A stretch of DNA of 64,000 nt from Gammaproteobacteria bacterium (GTDB lineage: Bacteria; Pseudomonadota; Gammaproteobacteria; Steroidobacterales; Steroidobacteraceae), in assembly GCA_025358295.1 (NCBI GenBank), contig JANYJY010000022.1, positions 102,820 through 166,819 of the forward strand, given 5' to 3'. Position 1 is the first letter of the stretch. Every line of letters starts with the position of its first letter. Positions 35,359 to 43,927 of the stretch are shown here, one piece after another. Made by a program: the position numbers and the translations under genes. The notes under the pieces were generated by a model, which saw only the letters and a list, made by a program, of their open reading frames with translations, did no database searches and had not been told where the DNA came from.

Positions 35359-36693
35359 TCAGCTCGCGTAATGTCGGGGGAACAAAATTCGAAATGTAGT
35401 GCCCTGATCCTTAACCGACTGCATTTCGATTTTCGCATCCAGCATCTCGCAAAGCCGTTTGACGATCGACAGACCAATCCCCTCGCCCGCTTCCCCCGTC
35501 AGGGATCGAGTTGGATCCGCCTGCACGGGACATTCGCCGGCGCCGCTCGGCGCAGGACGTGGAATGGAATGGACGTTGGGGGGCAAAGAATCAGCTCCAG
35601 TCGCGAGCGCCGCAGCCAAGGGCTTGCCGGATTTGGTGTGAAATCCAGGTCCTGTGTCCTGAATAGTTAAGAACCAGCGTTTCGGGTCATTGGGTCCACT
35701 ATCGCCCCAGGTCATGCTGATGCCGCCATGGCGCGTGTATTTCACGGCATTGAGCAGTAAGTTTTGCGCGATCCTGCGAATCTTCACCGCATCGCTATCC
35801 ACGGCTAATCCAGCCGGGCTTTCGCACCGCAAATACAAACCGCGTTGCTCCGCCAACGGACGAATCCCATCGGCCAAGGGCTCCAAGATCGTCGTCACAT
35901 CAATGGGCTCGATCTCCCGCTTCTCACGCCCGGCCTGAAGGCGTGCCAGGCTGGTGACATCGTTCAGCAGATGATGGAGCGAGGTAACGTTGCGCGTCAA
36001 AATACGCACGAAATCCTCGCGCGAGTCATCGCGCTGTCCGTGCCCGCTAAGGCCAACGGCGACGTTCGCAACGACCCCTAAATTGCCGCGCAGATCGTGG
36101 GCGGCTTGGCGCCACAAATCGCCACGCTCCTGCTCGAGCTCGCGGATATGCTCAAGGGCGTGCTCCAAGTCCTCGACGTGGCCCGCTGCCTCCCTTTGTT
36201 GAAGAGCAAAATATTGGCTGACACTTTCCTCGATCGCAGTACAGCAGAGCGTGGTCCACATTTCGCGTGCGTGCGACAGGGCATCGGCTGAGATGCCGTC
36301 AAACCTCTTCCCGTAACGATCCAATTCCAAGATGACGCATTTATTGAGCTGACCCAATTCGCGAGTGACCTCTCGCAAATCATAGCCCTGCTGCCAGCGC
36401 TGCAGGCCATGCGCCGCCGCCGGCTGCGCAGCAGCGTCAACGGCCGGTTCCACGGGGGCTGCGGGTTCTGCGGCATGGCGCAGGCTGTGTTCAAAGGCGG
36501 TCAACAACGCGGGGATGTGATCGTACACTTCAGCCCGTGGCAGCGAATCACCGCTCGTGAGGTTGGGGTCGCGCTTAACGGCGCGATGCCATTCGAGCAA
36601 GATCGCCTCCCGCTCATTCCGCAAGTAGTCCGCCAGCGTGAGGAGTTCTCCCTGGATTTCTTGCAACTCTTGTTCTCCCACCAAGGCCGTCAC
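35359..36693 (-). CDS. Cytoplasmic sensor histidine kinase
   Basis: A 444-residue soluble kinase without membrane helices. Residues 15-165 form a helical domain that looks like the RsbRD/RsbT co-antagonist N-terminal domain. The HisKA part has His199 in AAHDLRGNLG, and the HATPase region shows the N box (QNLLLNAVKYTRHG), G1 (IQDTGPGFH) and G2 (GEGIGLSIVKRL). Between G1 and G2 lies an unusually long, Pro/Ala-rich lid of about 60 residues. The start is GTG. Its likely partner would have been the response regulator whose remnant lies 83 bp upstream on the same strand. It is downstream of tRNA-Thr in a patch with signs of rearrangement. Confidence 0.87.
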   Translation of the reverse strand: MTALVGEQELQEIQGELLTLADYLRNEREAILLEWHRAVKRDPNLTSGDSLPRAEVYDHIPALLTAFEHSLRHAAEPAAPVEPAVDAAAQPAAAHGLQRWQQGYDLREVTRELGQLNKCVILELDRYGKRFDGISADALSHAREMWTTLCCTAIEESVSQYFALQQREAAGHVEDLEHALEHIRELEQERGDLWRQAAHDLRGNLGVVANVAVGLSGHGQRDDSREDFVRILTRNVTSLHHLLNDVTSLARLQAGREKREIEPIDVTTILEPLADGIRPLAEQRGLYLRCESPAGLAVDSDAVKIRRIAQNLLLNAVKYTRHGGISMTWGDSGPNDPKRWFLTIQDTGPGFHTKSGKPLAAALATGADSLPPNVHSIPRPAPSGAGECPVQADPTRSLTGEAGEGIGLSIVKRLCEMLDAKIEMQSVKDQGTTFRILFPRHYAS

Positions 36694-36776
36694 TCGTTAG
36701 GCGATCGGCATACCAACCGGCCAATCAGTCTCCCCGGCTGTCCGATCAACCGCTTTGGAACTTATACAGGAGATTT

Positions 36777-37088
36777 TTACTTGAGCGCTACCACAACCCA
36801 GCGCTCGCGGTTGGGAGAGCCTAATGGGCGGGGCGTGTCGAGGTTATGTCTGTTTTCAACTCGCGGGGGGCCGCCCTCGTCGCCCATGCAGCCAACCGGT
36901 ATTGTGGTTAGTAATAACTCGATTGTGGAAACATCCACCGGCTTGGTCAAATGCCCATCGAAGCCATCCTGTTTCGTGCCCAGCCGGTCCTCGGGGCCAT
37001 CCCACCCTGTGATCGCCGCCAATACCGGGCGACCCAATTCCGGCATGTAGCGAAGCGCCCGCGCCACCGCGTAACTATCCATACCCAT
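36777..37088 (-). pseudogene. Truncated response-regulator receiver domain
   Basis: About 103 residues matching only the C-terminal half of a CheY-like receiver of the kind found after hybrid kinases: GMDSYAVARALRYMPELGRPVLAAITGW, then GFDGHLTKPVDVSTIELLL. The family continues upstream with the acidic pocket and the phospho-acceptor Asp four to five residues before the PGMDG-like segment; here the match stops precisely there and meets the end of the methyltransferase gene. The Thr (ITGW) and Lys (TKPVD) of the receiver are present but the Asp is absent, so it cannot accept phosphate. It is probably a relic of the partner of the adjacent kinase. Confidence 0.75.
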
Positions 37089-37089
37089 T

Positions 37090-37923
37090 TTAATGGGAAT
37101 TCGCCTTGCGTGACCACGCACCGACAAGTCCTATGCACGCCGCATATGACCGCGTGGCATCCAGTTCGGCCTCGAGCCGATTAGAAAGCGTCGCGAGATC
37201 TCCGAGCGACTCCGGGGATATCCCGAGCATCCCAAATCGGGGATACACCGTGCAGACAAGATCGTAGACCCAACGCCTGGTCTCGGGATCATTACCAATA
37301 GGTGTCTCAAGTCTGAGCTCTGGCACTGGAAGTCCTACCTCTTGAAAGGCGCGGAAGAGTGTGAGCTCCATGTCGGTCCTTGCACCGGATCGGCGAAAAG
37401 TCTCGATGATCAATTGGCCACACGCCGCCCGCAGAGGTAGATGCGCACTCTGCGCGAGAAAGCTTGCCCAGTTAGCCTCTTGAAACGCAATTATGCCGCC
37501 GGGCCGAACTAACCTCGACAGCGTCTGTAACACTGCCGACGGGTTCGGCAGGAACTGAAGAATGAGTCGCCCAACGACCGCGTCGAAGGGTACGTCCGAC
37601 GGTACTTGCGAGACATCCGCCTCGATGAATTTGATATTGGTTAGGCCGGAAGCTGCCGCACGCATCCGCGCCTTTCCCAGGGCGATCGAGTCGCGGTCGA
37701 CGCCGACGACTTGGCCGGACGGGCCGACGAGGCTCGCCGCGAGCATGGCTACGTCGCCGACGCCCGATCCGATGTCGAGTATCCGCTGGCCGGGACCCAT
37801 GCCAGCGTCCCGAAAAAGTCGCTCGGTATATGGAGCTAATCGGGCTGCTTGGCGCATGAGCCGCTCGTGTTCTGCGTCCGTGTCGCCAAGTACGTACTCG
37901 TCAGATAGCGGGCTTTTGGTCAT
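37090..37923 (-). CDS. Class I SAM-dependent methyltransferase
   Basis: A 277-residue Rossmann methyltransferase. Motif I is ILDIGSGVGDVAM (about 48-60), the acidic residue ending beta2 is in VVGVDRDSIAL, motif IV lies near FDAVVGRLILQFLPNP and post-motif VRPGGIIAFQE follows. The C-terminal 100 residues are mostly helical and could bind a small-molecule acceptor; the family resembles UbiE-like enzymes, but the substrate is unknown. Its stop codon lies within the start region of the response-regulator remnant, suggesting that insertion of this gene cut the regulator. The ATG is followed by a normal coding pattern. Confidence 0.82.
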   Translation of the reverse strand: MTKSPLSDEYVLGDTDAEHERLMRQAARLAPYTERLFRDAGMGPGQRILDIGSGVGDVAMLAASLVGPSGQVVGVDRDSIALGKARMRAAASGLTNIKFIEADVSQVPSDVPFDAVVGRLILQFLPNPSAVLQTLSRLVRPGGIIAFQEANWASFLAQSAHLPLRAACGQLIIETFRRSGARTDMELTLFRAFQEVGLPVPELRLETPIGNDPETRRWVYDLVCTVYPRFGMLGISPESLGDLATLSNRLEAELDATRSYAACIGLVGAWSRKANSH

Positions 37924-38383
37924 CGTAATTTCCGATGTCGGTTAGAGATATCCATGCGGCGCGGACGTTTGCTTCTCGCCAATCGAAGTTTAAATCGTCC
38001 CTATAGGCTGGCTCGCGAGCACAGAAACAAATGCAATTGCTGCGAGCGAACCAATCGAACTGCTCAGGGATATCGATGCTCAATGAACTACATTACGCGA
38101 TATTTACGACTCCATAGCCTTTACACAAGACAAGGTTCCGCAATTGGCTTACGTTGAGATTCGGCCCACCGCCGACGGACCGCGTTGTTGCGAATCATTC
38201 CGTCTCTGGAGATGACGGCGGCGGGCAAGCGGCGCCTAGTGCGGCTCGCGGATCGGACTGACGCGCCCGCCTTTGGCCCGCGTCGTGTGGCCATCCGCTT
38301 CGGTAAGATAGATTAGGTCATTGCAATGACCCATAATTCAGACTAAATTCGAGCGGCACACAACACAATTAGGGAGATGTCGG
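37924..38383. other. 460-bp intergenic region upstream of the TonB-dependent receptor
   Basis: No convincing gene or RNA was found on either strand; frames of 60-67 codons lack codon bias. Its right end holds a perfect palindrome (38316-38331), and the receptor's AGGGAG ribosome-binding site lies just before the ATG. Confidence 0.5.
38316..38331. promoter_or_regulatory. Perfect 16-bp palindrome upstream of the receptor gene
   Basis: GGTCATTGCAATGACC is fully self-complementary and ends 52 bp before the receptor ATG. The GGTCA half-site arrangement is typical of dimeric one-component repressors (for example GntR/FadR- or MarR-like). No Fur-box resemblance is apparent, so control by something other than iron is likely. 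Confidence 0.6.
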
Positions 38384-40684
38384 ATGCACAGGTTCAGGGT
38401 CGGCCTGGTGATCACTGCCGCCACGGTATCCACGGCGGCACTAGCGCAAGAGGCATCAAGTTCCGGCGCGCAATCCTCGAGTTCCGCGCTTCAGGAAATC
38501 GTCGTGACCGCGGAGAAGCGCAGTGAGGACCTCCAGAAGACGCCCATCAGTGTCGCTGTCTTCGGCCAAGAAGCCCTGGCCGAAACCGGCGTGCAGGACT
38601 TCACGGCGCTGGCCGCCCGCATCCCGGGAGTCACCCTCAATTCGGCGGGGCCCGGACAGAGCAGTTATTCCATTCGCGGCGTAGCCTCGGTCGGTGGCAA
38701 CGCGCCCACCACCGGTCTGTACATAGACGACACACCGATCCTGCCCTCGGGCGGCGACGGCGCAACAGCGACTATCGATCCGGATCTCTACGATCTCGCG
38801 CGCGTTGAGATATTGCGCGGGCCGCAGGGCACCTTGTACGGAGCAAGCTCGATGGGCGGCACCATCCGCTTCATCACCAATCAGCCGGATCTGACCAAGC
38901 AGGAAGGCTCCGTCAAGGGCCAGGGTTCGTACACCGAACACGGTGGCGGCAATGCGCGAGTGGACGCGATGTTCAACGTCCCACTGATCGAGGACCGGGT
39001 GGCGCTCAGGCTGGTGGGCACGTACAAGAATTACAGCGGCTTCATCGACCGCGATGTCGGTGTGTGGGCGCCCAATCCGAACGTGGCTCCGCCCTATCCC
39101 GCCTATCCCGTTTCCCCGGCGCAGCCAAGCGCCGTCGTTCGCAATGTCAACACCACCCAGGCATACAGCTTTCGTACGATTCTGAAGGTCGCGGTGTCAG
39201 ATGTCTTCACGGTGACGCCCTCCGTGTGGATCCAGGATTTGCAACAGGGCGGCGCGCCGAACTACGACGTGCCGTCCGGCCAGACGGGCGGTCCGCTCGT
39301 GCAGGCGCGCCCGTTCAATCTGTCGGAGGCGTATTCGGACCACTTCGTGCTGTCCAACGTCACCATGAACTACGAACTCGGCTGGGGCAATGTGCTGTCC
39401 ACGACCTCGTATATGACCCGGCAGGAAGGCACCCCGGACGATGAGACCCAGGCTCTTGAGGAGACTATTCCTCAAGGTAAATTCATTCCGAACAGCTACT
39501 CGCCCATCATTCGCACGCGCGAGCTCACCGAAGAACTGCGCCTGGTTTTCAACCCGGCCGGCCAGCCGTTGAGCGGTGTGGTGGGCGGGTATTTCAACAA
39601 CGCCAATCGGCACTACTACGTCAATTATCTGACGCCCGGCTACGCACAGTTCAACGGCTCCTACACGAGCAATACGCTTTTCCAGGGTGTGGTGCTGAAC
39701 GATTACAATTATTCGCAGCACGGTGACTATTCGCCTAAGCAATTTGCGGCGTTCGCCGAGCTCAATTACGCGATCTCCAGCCTGTGGAAGGCGACCGCGG
39801 GGGTGCGCTGGTACGATTTGCAGTACACGGCGACGCGCTACGAGGACGGCTGGAGCAACGGCGGGCCGACGCTATCGGAGGGCTCGGCCAAGAGCACCGG
39901 ATTCGCGCCCAAGGGCGAGCTGTCGTACCAGGCCAATGCCGATCAACTCTACTATCTCAGCGCATCCAAGGGCGTACGTCCGGGGGGTGTCAACACCAGC
40001 AACCTGGCGCAAAAAGGTTGCGGACAGGACTACGGTCCGTACCAGCCCGACAGCCTATGGACCTATGAACTGGGCGGCAAGACGCGCTGGCTGAACAACC
40101 GCTTGACCGCCAATGCCGCTATCTACTACACCAAATGGCAGGACGTGCAGCAGGGCGAGACCCTCCCGTGCTCCTATCAGATTACTGCGAACGCCGGCGG
40201 CGCCAAGGTGAAGGGCGGCGAGCTCGAACTCGACGGGCTCATCGGCGCCCATCTGCAGCTCGACGCGGGCGTCGGCTACACCCGGGCCGAACTCGACGCC
40301 GATGCCCCGAATCTAGGCGGCCTGAAAGGCCAGCAGCTCGAGAACGTGCCGCTGTGGAATGGCAACGCCAGCGCGAAGTATCTGTTCACGCCACGCGCCG
40401 GCTATGAAGGATTCGTGCGCGCGGATGGCCAGTACGTCGACGTCTCCTATCCTTCTTTCGATCGCTCGGATCCGGCGACCTACCAGCGGGCCTATGCGGT
40501 CATGGACCTGCGCGCCGGCCTAAACCACGAGGCGTGGGAGCTCAACGTCTTCGTGACCAACGTGTTCGACAAACAGGCAGCTCTGTCCTATTACCTTTCG
40601 GACAATTACTCCTCGTCGACGCGCGCGCGGCTGTTTACCAACGTGCCGCGTACAACGGGCCTTTCTCTGCGCTGGAAATTCTAG
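38384..40684 (+). CDS. TonB-dependent outer-membrane receptor
   Basis: A 766-residue receptor. A signal peptide (1-23, cleaved after ALA) is followed by a Ser-rich stretch, the TonB box (EIVVTAEKRSEDLQKTPISV), the plug domain (to about 160; VEILRGPQGTLYGASSMGGTIRFIT) and a 22-strand barrel that ends in aromatic LRWKF. It imports a substrate with energy from TonB/ExbBD. The plug and length match the CirA/FecA-like receptors common in Sphingomonads and steroid- or carbohydrate-using bacteria; the ligand is not evident. AGGGAG precedes the ATG. A palindrome 52 bp upstream is a candidate operator. No transporter or enzyme genes are coupled to it. Confidence 0.93.
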   Translation: MHRFRVGLVITAATVSTAALAQEASSSGAQSSSSALQEIVVTAEKRSEDLQKTPISVAVFGQEALAETGVQDFTALAARIPGVTLNSAGPGQSSYSIRGVASVGGNAPTTGLYIDDTPILPSGGDGATATIDPDLYDLARVEILRGPQGTLYGASSMGGTIRFITNQPDLTKQEGSVKGQGSYTEHGGGNARVDAMFNVPLIEDRVALRLVGTYKNYSGFIDRDVGVWAPNPNVAPPYPAYPVSPAQPSAVVRNVNTTQAYSFRTILKVAVSDVFTVTPSVWIQDLQQGGAPNYDVPSGQTGGPLVQARPFNLSEAYSDHFVLSNVTMNYELGWGNVLSTTSYMTRQEGTPDDETQALEETIPQGKFIPNSYSPIIRTRELTEELRLVFNPAGQPLSGVVGGYFNNANRHYYVNYLTPGYAQFNGSYTSNTLFQGVVLNDYNYSQHGDYSPKQFAAFAELNYAISSLWKATAGVRWYDLQYTATRYEDGWSNGGPTLSEGSAKSTGFAPKGELSYQANADQLYYLSASKGVRPGGVNTSNLAQKGCGQDYGPYQPDSLWTYELGGKTRWLNNRLTANAAIYYTKWQDVQQGETLPCSYQITANAGGAKVKGGELELDGLIGAHLQLDAGVGYTRAELDADAPNLGGLKGQQLENVPLWNGNASAKYLFTPRAGYEGFVRADGQYVDVSYPSFDRSDPATYQRAYAVMDLRAGLNHEAWELNVFVTNVFDKQAALSYYLSDNYSSSTRARLFTNVPRTTGLSLRWKF

Positions 40685-40949
40685 CGGTTGGGCGGGCCCG
40701 AGTCGGCGCAGGGGTTCGGGCAACGCTGCGTACGCCGCCGCAACTTCGTGGCCCGGCACATAGAGTTCCGTGAACTCGGGCGGGAACTGCGCAGGCGCAC
40801 GTCGCAGCTGATGATACAGGTGGCGATGACCATCGAGCCGCGCTTGAATTGCGGTCTGCAGGGTATCCGCGCGTCCGGTAGCCTCACGTTACTGACTTCA
40901 TTAGTCGCGAACGTTAGTTACGTGCGCCAAATGTGCCTAAAATAGCGGC

Positions 40950-41300
40950 ATGACTCCTACCGAATTCATACAGGCGCCCCTTCGGGCCAAGCTTTCGGTG
41001 GCGCGCGTATTCTGGCTATACGGCATCGTGGGCTCATTAGTATATGGAGGCCTGGAGCTTTTCATCGATCCGGACGACACACTCCTGATGCGCCTATACA
41101 CCATCGGAGGCTGCCTCTACTCCGCGTACGTCATCGTCGGCACCTACCGGTGCGCTGTCAATTGCAGTACCGAAGGCATGGCGCGTTTTGTGCGCGTATC
41201 CAGCATAATCTCTCTAATACTGTTGCCGATACTCACATATTTTGCGCTCAGCGGTGCGTTCAGCAGCGAGCTGTCGCAGCTTGAGCAGCTCGACTTCTAA
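40950..41300 (+). CDS. Small membrane protein of unknown function
   Basis: A 116-residue protein with three predicted helices (about 20-38, 48-68 and 83-104) and a short cytoplasmic N-terminus. I recognise no family. Codon usage is like that of the neighbours. It lies 265 bp after the receptor gene on the same strand; that gap contains no other convincing gene. Confidence 0.6.
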   Translation: MTPTEFIQAPLRAKLSVARVFWLYGIVGSLVYGGLELFIDPDDTLLMRLYTIGGCLYSAYVIVGTYRCAVNCSTEGMARFVRVSSIISLILLPILTYFALSGAFSSELSQLEQLDF

Positions 41301-41659
41301 ATACCATGTGGCGCATGCAGAGCATGCGGTCGCCCTAGGATGTGCGGCATCCGAAGTCAGTTATCGGCACACATGCGGCCATATTGGAATCAGTGCGAAT
41401 TTCACTCCGGAGCAGACACCAGAGGTACGACAGACGACGAGCGGCACGAGCTGCAAGTGAGTGCACAAAGTTCGCTTGCAGAAACTAGTGGTTCAATTCG
41501 ACAAGCGCGCTGCAAAAAAACTCCAGTTCGACGCCTGCTCAAAGCATCGAACCGGAATATTGACAGTGTTACTACCCTTCCACCCACGACGCGCCCGATC
41601 ATCTGGCTGTCGGCCAAATGACCCTGGTGAATCAATCCGTCGATTTGATGGAGAAGGAA
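41301..41659. other. Gene-free stretch before the LysR remnant
   Basis: About 360 bp with short frames in several directions but no recognisable protein. It may be decayed sequence belonging to the LysR gene remnant that follows. Confidence 0.35.
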
Positions 41660-42011
41660 ATTTACGCCCGAACTCATTGCAACCTGCCGCAAGCGCTTGC
41701 CCGGCGTCCAGCCGGAGTACACCGAGTACACCAGTCAAATTCACTCGATTCTGGCCCTGGTACGGGCTGGATTCGGCGCGGCGCTAGTGCCGCAAGCCGC
41801 TACCAGTCTGCGTTTCAAGGGAGTAGTCTTCCGCCCGGTCCGTAAGGCACGTACGGAACAACACGCGGAGCTTTACGTCGCTTGGAAGCGCGACGGCGAC
41901 AATCCGCCGCAACAGAGCGTCCTCGAGGCGTGCCTGGACTATTGTCGCGGCATCTCGCCGCACAAAGCGATGCGCAATACTATGCACTTGGGCCGAAAGC
42001 CGTCTGTTTAA
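41660..42011 (+). pseudogene. Remnant of a LysR-type regulator (effector-binding domain)
   Basis: From about 41660 one frame gives KFTPELIATCRKRLPGVQPE, then SILALVRAGFGAALVPQAA and AELYVAWKRDG. This is the second half of a LysR effector-binding domain up to the natural C-terminus. The helix-turn-helix and first half are missing, and an in-frame stop occurs just upstream, so it is a 5'-truncated relic. Its original target was perhaps the 2-hydroxyacid dehydrogenase gene that follows 23 bp later. Confidence 0.65.
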
Positions 42012-42034
42012 TTTGCATGGCAACATTCACCTAA

Positions 42035-42994
42035 ATGATCGTTATGATGATTCGAAATTCATGCGAAGTACTATTACTCACTCCCTTGCCCGCTACCACG
42101 CAAAGCGAGCTTGAGCGGCGGTTCAAAGTCACGATGTTGTGGGAACAAGGCAACTCCGAATTATTTCTGAGCGCGGAAGGTGCTCGATTTGAAGTGGCCT
42201 GCACGCGGTCGACGTATCGGATCGATGCTGCGTTGTTGCAAAAGTTAGATCATCTCAAGCTGCTCGCTTGTTTCGGAGCGGGAGTCGATGGTATCGATCT
42301 CCACGCGACTCGCTCAAGGGGCATCGCTGTCACCAATACGCCTGACGTGTTAACCGATGATGTGGCGGATATAGCCATCGCTCTCATGCTGATTGCGGCG
42401 CGCAGACTCCTGGAAGGTGATCGTTTTGTGCGTGCGGGACGATGGACCACCGCAGCGATGGAACTGGGCCATAGTCTGCGGTCAAAACGAGTTGGAATCG
42501 TCGGTTTAGGACGCATAGGAACGGCGGTAGCACACCGCGCCGCCGCGTTCGGCATGAGCATCCAGTACTTTTCGCGCACCTTAAAGCCGAGTGTGCCATT
42601 CGAGTATGCCGACACTGTCACCAGCCTGGCGGCGAAAAGTGATTTTCTGGTTGTGTGCGCCGCAGGTGGTCTCGCAACCAAGCATCTCATCGATGCAGCG
42701 GTTATTGCCGCTTTAGGACCCACTGGGACACTGATCAATGTATCACGTGGCTCTGTGGTCGATGAACAGGCACTTATCGAAGCGCTGAAGCTGCGCCAAA
42801 TCCGCGCTGCCGCTCTGGACGTCTTTGAAAACGAGCCGAATATTCGCTCCGAATTTCGGGAACTCGAGAACGTCATTCTCTTGCCGCACATGGGCAGCGC
42901 GACGGTTGAAACGCGGGGTGCCATGGGCCGGCTACTGATCGACAATATAGGCGCCTATTTCTCAGGTAAAAACCTGCCAACTCCGATTCCCTAG
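42035..42994 (+). CDS. D-isomer 2-hydroxyacid dehydrogenase
   Basis: A 319-residue NAD(P)-dependent dehydrogenase of the D-2-hydroxyacid family. The nucleotide-binding motif GLGRIG is at 157-162. The catalytic residues are Arg238 (NVSRGSVVDE), Glu267 (DVFENEP) and His285 (LLPHMGSA). The sequence style fits glyoxylate/hydroxypyruvate reductases. Codon use and intact active site show a working gene, in contrast with the LysR relic 23 bp upstream. The start could also be one of the ATGs within the next five codons. The substrate is inferred only by family. Confidence 0.87.
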   Translation: MIVMMIRNSCEVLLLTPLPATTQSELERRFKVTMLWEQGNSELFLSAEGARFEVACTRSTYRIDAALLQKLDHLKLLACFGAGVDGIDLHATRSRGIAVTNTPDVLTDDVADIAIALMLIAARRLLEGDRFVRAGRWTTAAMELGHSLRSKRVGIVGLGRIGTAVAHRAAAFGMSIQYFSRTLKPSVPFEYADTVTSLAAKSDFLVVCAAGGLATKHLIDAAVIAALGPTGTLINVSRGSVVDEQALIEALKLRQIRAAALDVFENEPNIRSEFRELENVILLPHMGSATVETRGAMGRLLIDNIGAYFSGKNLPTPIP

Positions 42995-43091
42995 TTGTAT
43001 CACCGGTGGTGCTGACCGCCGCCGAGGGCGTAGGTACTATTTCTCTTCGCTACAATAGGCTGCCACTTCGCAATGCACATCGGGTAACAGC

Positions 43092-43271
43092 ATGAAGACA
43101 CTATTCTCGGCGATCTTGATCCTTGCCCTTGTGGGTTGCTCAGTATGCAAATCCTCTGATTCCCCCGAAGTGTGCAGGACCAAACAACGCAATAAGTCGC
43201 AGAAGGGTGTGGACGACCTGGCGGCGCTGACACCCATTGGCCGGGGTTCTTGCGGACCCCGCTCTCTTTGA
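43092..43271 (+). CDS. Small lipoprotein (59 residues)
   Basis: The frame encodes a lipoprotein-type N-terminus: MKTLFSAILILALVGCSVC, with a positively charged start, a hydrophobic core and a lipobox LVGC placing the modified cysteine at residue 16. The remaining 43 residues are hydrophilic and contain three more cysteines (19, 28, 54). Such short lipoproteins are often missed; the size recalls entericidins, but the sequence does not match. A weak GGGTAAC lies upstream. It stands between the dehydrogenase and the convergent GST gene, 11 bp before the latter's stop. Confidence 0.5.
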   Translation: MKTLFSAILILALVGCSVCKSSDSPEVCRTKQRNKSQKGVDDLAALTPIGRGSCGPRSL

Positions 43272-43282
43272 CGATGCACCCT

Positions 43283-43927
43283 TTATGGGGCGCCTTTCTC
43301 GAATGGCTTAAGATGGTCCGCTAATGCCTTCTTGAAAGCGGGTCGCGACTCGCAGCGACGCTGATACGCATCGAGCACCGGCCGCTCGGCAATGATATTC
43401 GTGTGGCGCAGATTGCGCAGCACCGTGGTCATCATTAGGTCAGCCGCGGTGAACCGATCTTCCAAATATTCTCGATCGCCCAACCAGGTTTCGAGTACGG
43501 CCAGTCGGTTTTGCGCCATTTGCAGGGCCACGGGTCGCCTGGCCTTGGCCCACTCCTCCTTCGCAAAAAACAAGTCTAATTCGGTGAGATGTTGTACGTG
43601 GGGTTCGACCGAGTTCAACGCGGCGATGATCCAGGCATTGGTCCGCGCCCGGCCGTTTGTATCTGACGGCATCAGGGCCTGTGAATTCTCAGCGATATAC
43701 ATGACGATGGCGCCCGATTCGAATAGCTTTAGGTCGCCTGTCTCAATGGCCGGCACCTGGCCAAACGGTTGCAACGCGCGGTAGGCAGCGGTCGAGACAT
43801 CGTCGCGCCCAACCAGCCTCTCCTCATATGGGAGGCCGGCCTCCTCGAGCGCCCACCGTACGCGCAGATCTCGCACCAGACCCTGTACAAAGGGAGGCAC
43901 CCAGCGGAACGCGCTCAATCTAATCAT
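43283..43927 (-). CDS. Glutathione S-transferase family protein
   Basis: A 214-residue two-domain GST. The thioredoxin-like N-terminal domain (about 5-80) contains VRWALEEAGLPYEER and the cis-Pro segment FGQVPAIETGDLKLFESGAIVMYIAE. The helical C-terminal domain includes DRFTAADLMMTTVLRNL. It would conjugate or reduce electrophiles with glutathione. The ATG overlaps the DUF899 stop by four bases, and it is the last gene of the ArsR-SRPBCC-DUF899-GST run. Confidence 0.88.
   Translation of the reverse strand: MIRLSAFRWVPPFVQGLVRDLRVRWALEEAGLPYEERLVGRDDVSTAAYRALQPFGQVPAIETGDLKLFESGAIVMYIAENSQALMPSDTNGRARTNAWIIAALNSVEPHVQHLTELDLFFAKEEWAKARRPVALQMAQNRLAVLETWLGDREYLEDRFTAADLMMTTVLRNLRHTNIIAERPVLDAYQRRCESRPAFKKALADHLKPFEKGAP

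Noticed and set aside
37901..38157. Frames of 60-67 codons upstream of the TonB-dependent receptor
   Set aside because: They overlap on both strands with random-looking composition and no start signals.
40688..40945. Open frame of 85 codons between the receptor and the small membrane protein
   Set aside because: Arg-rich, low-complexity translation without a family match; it looks like a GC-driven frame.
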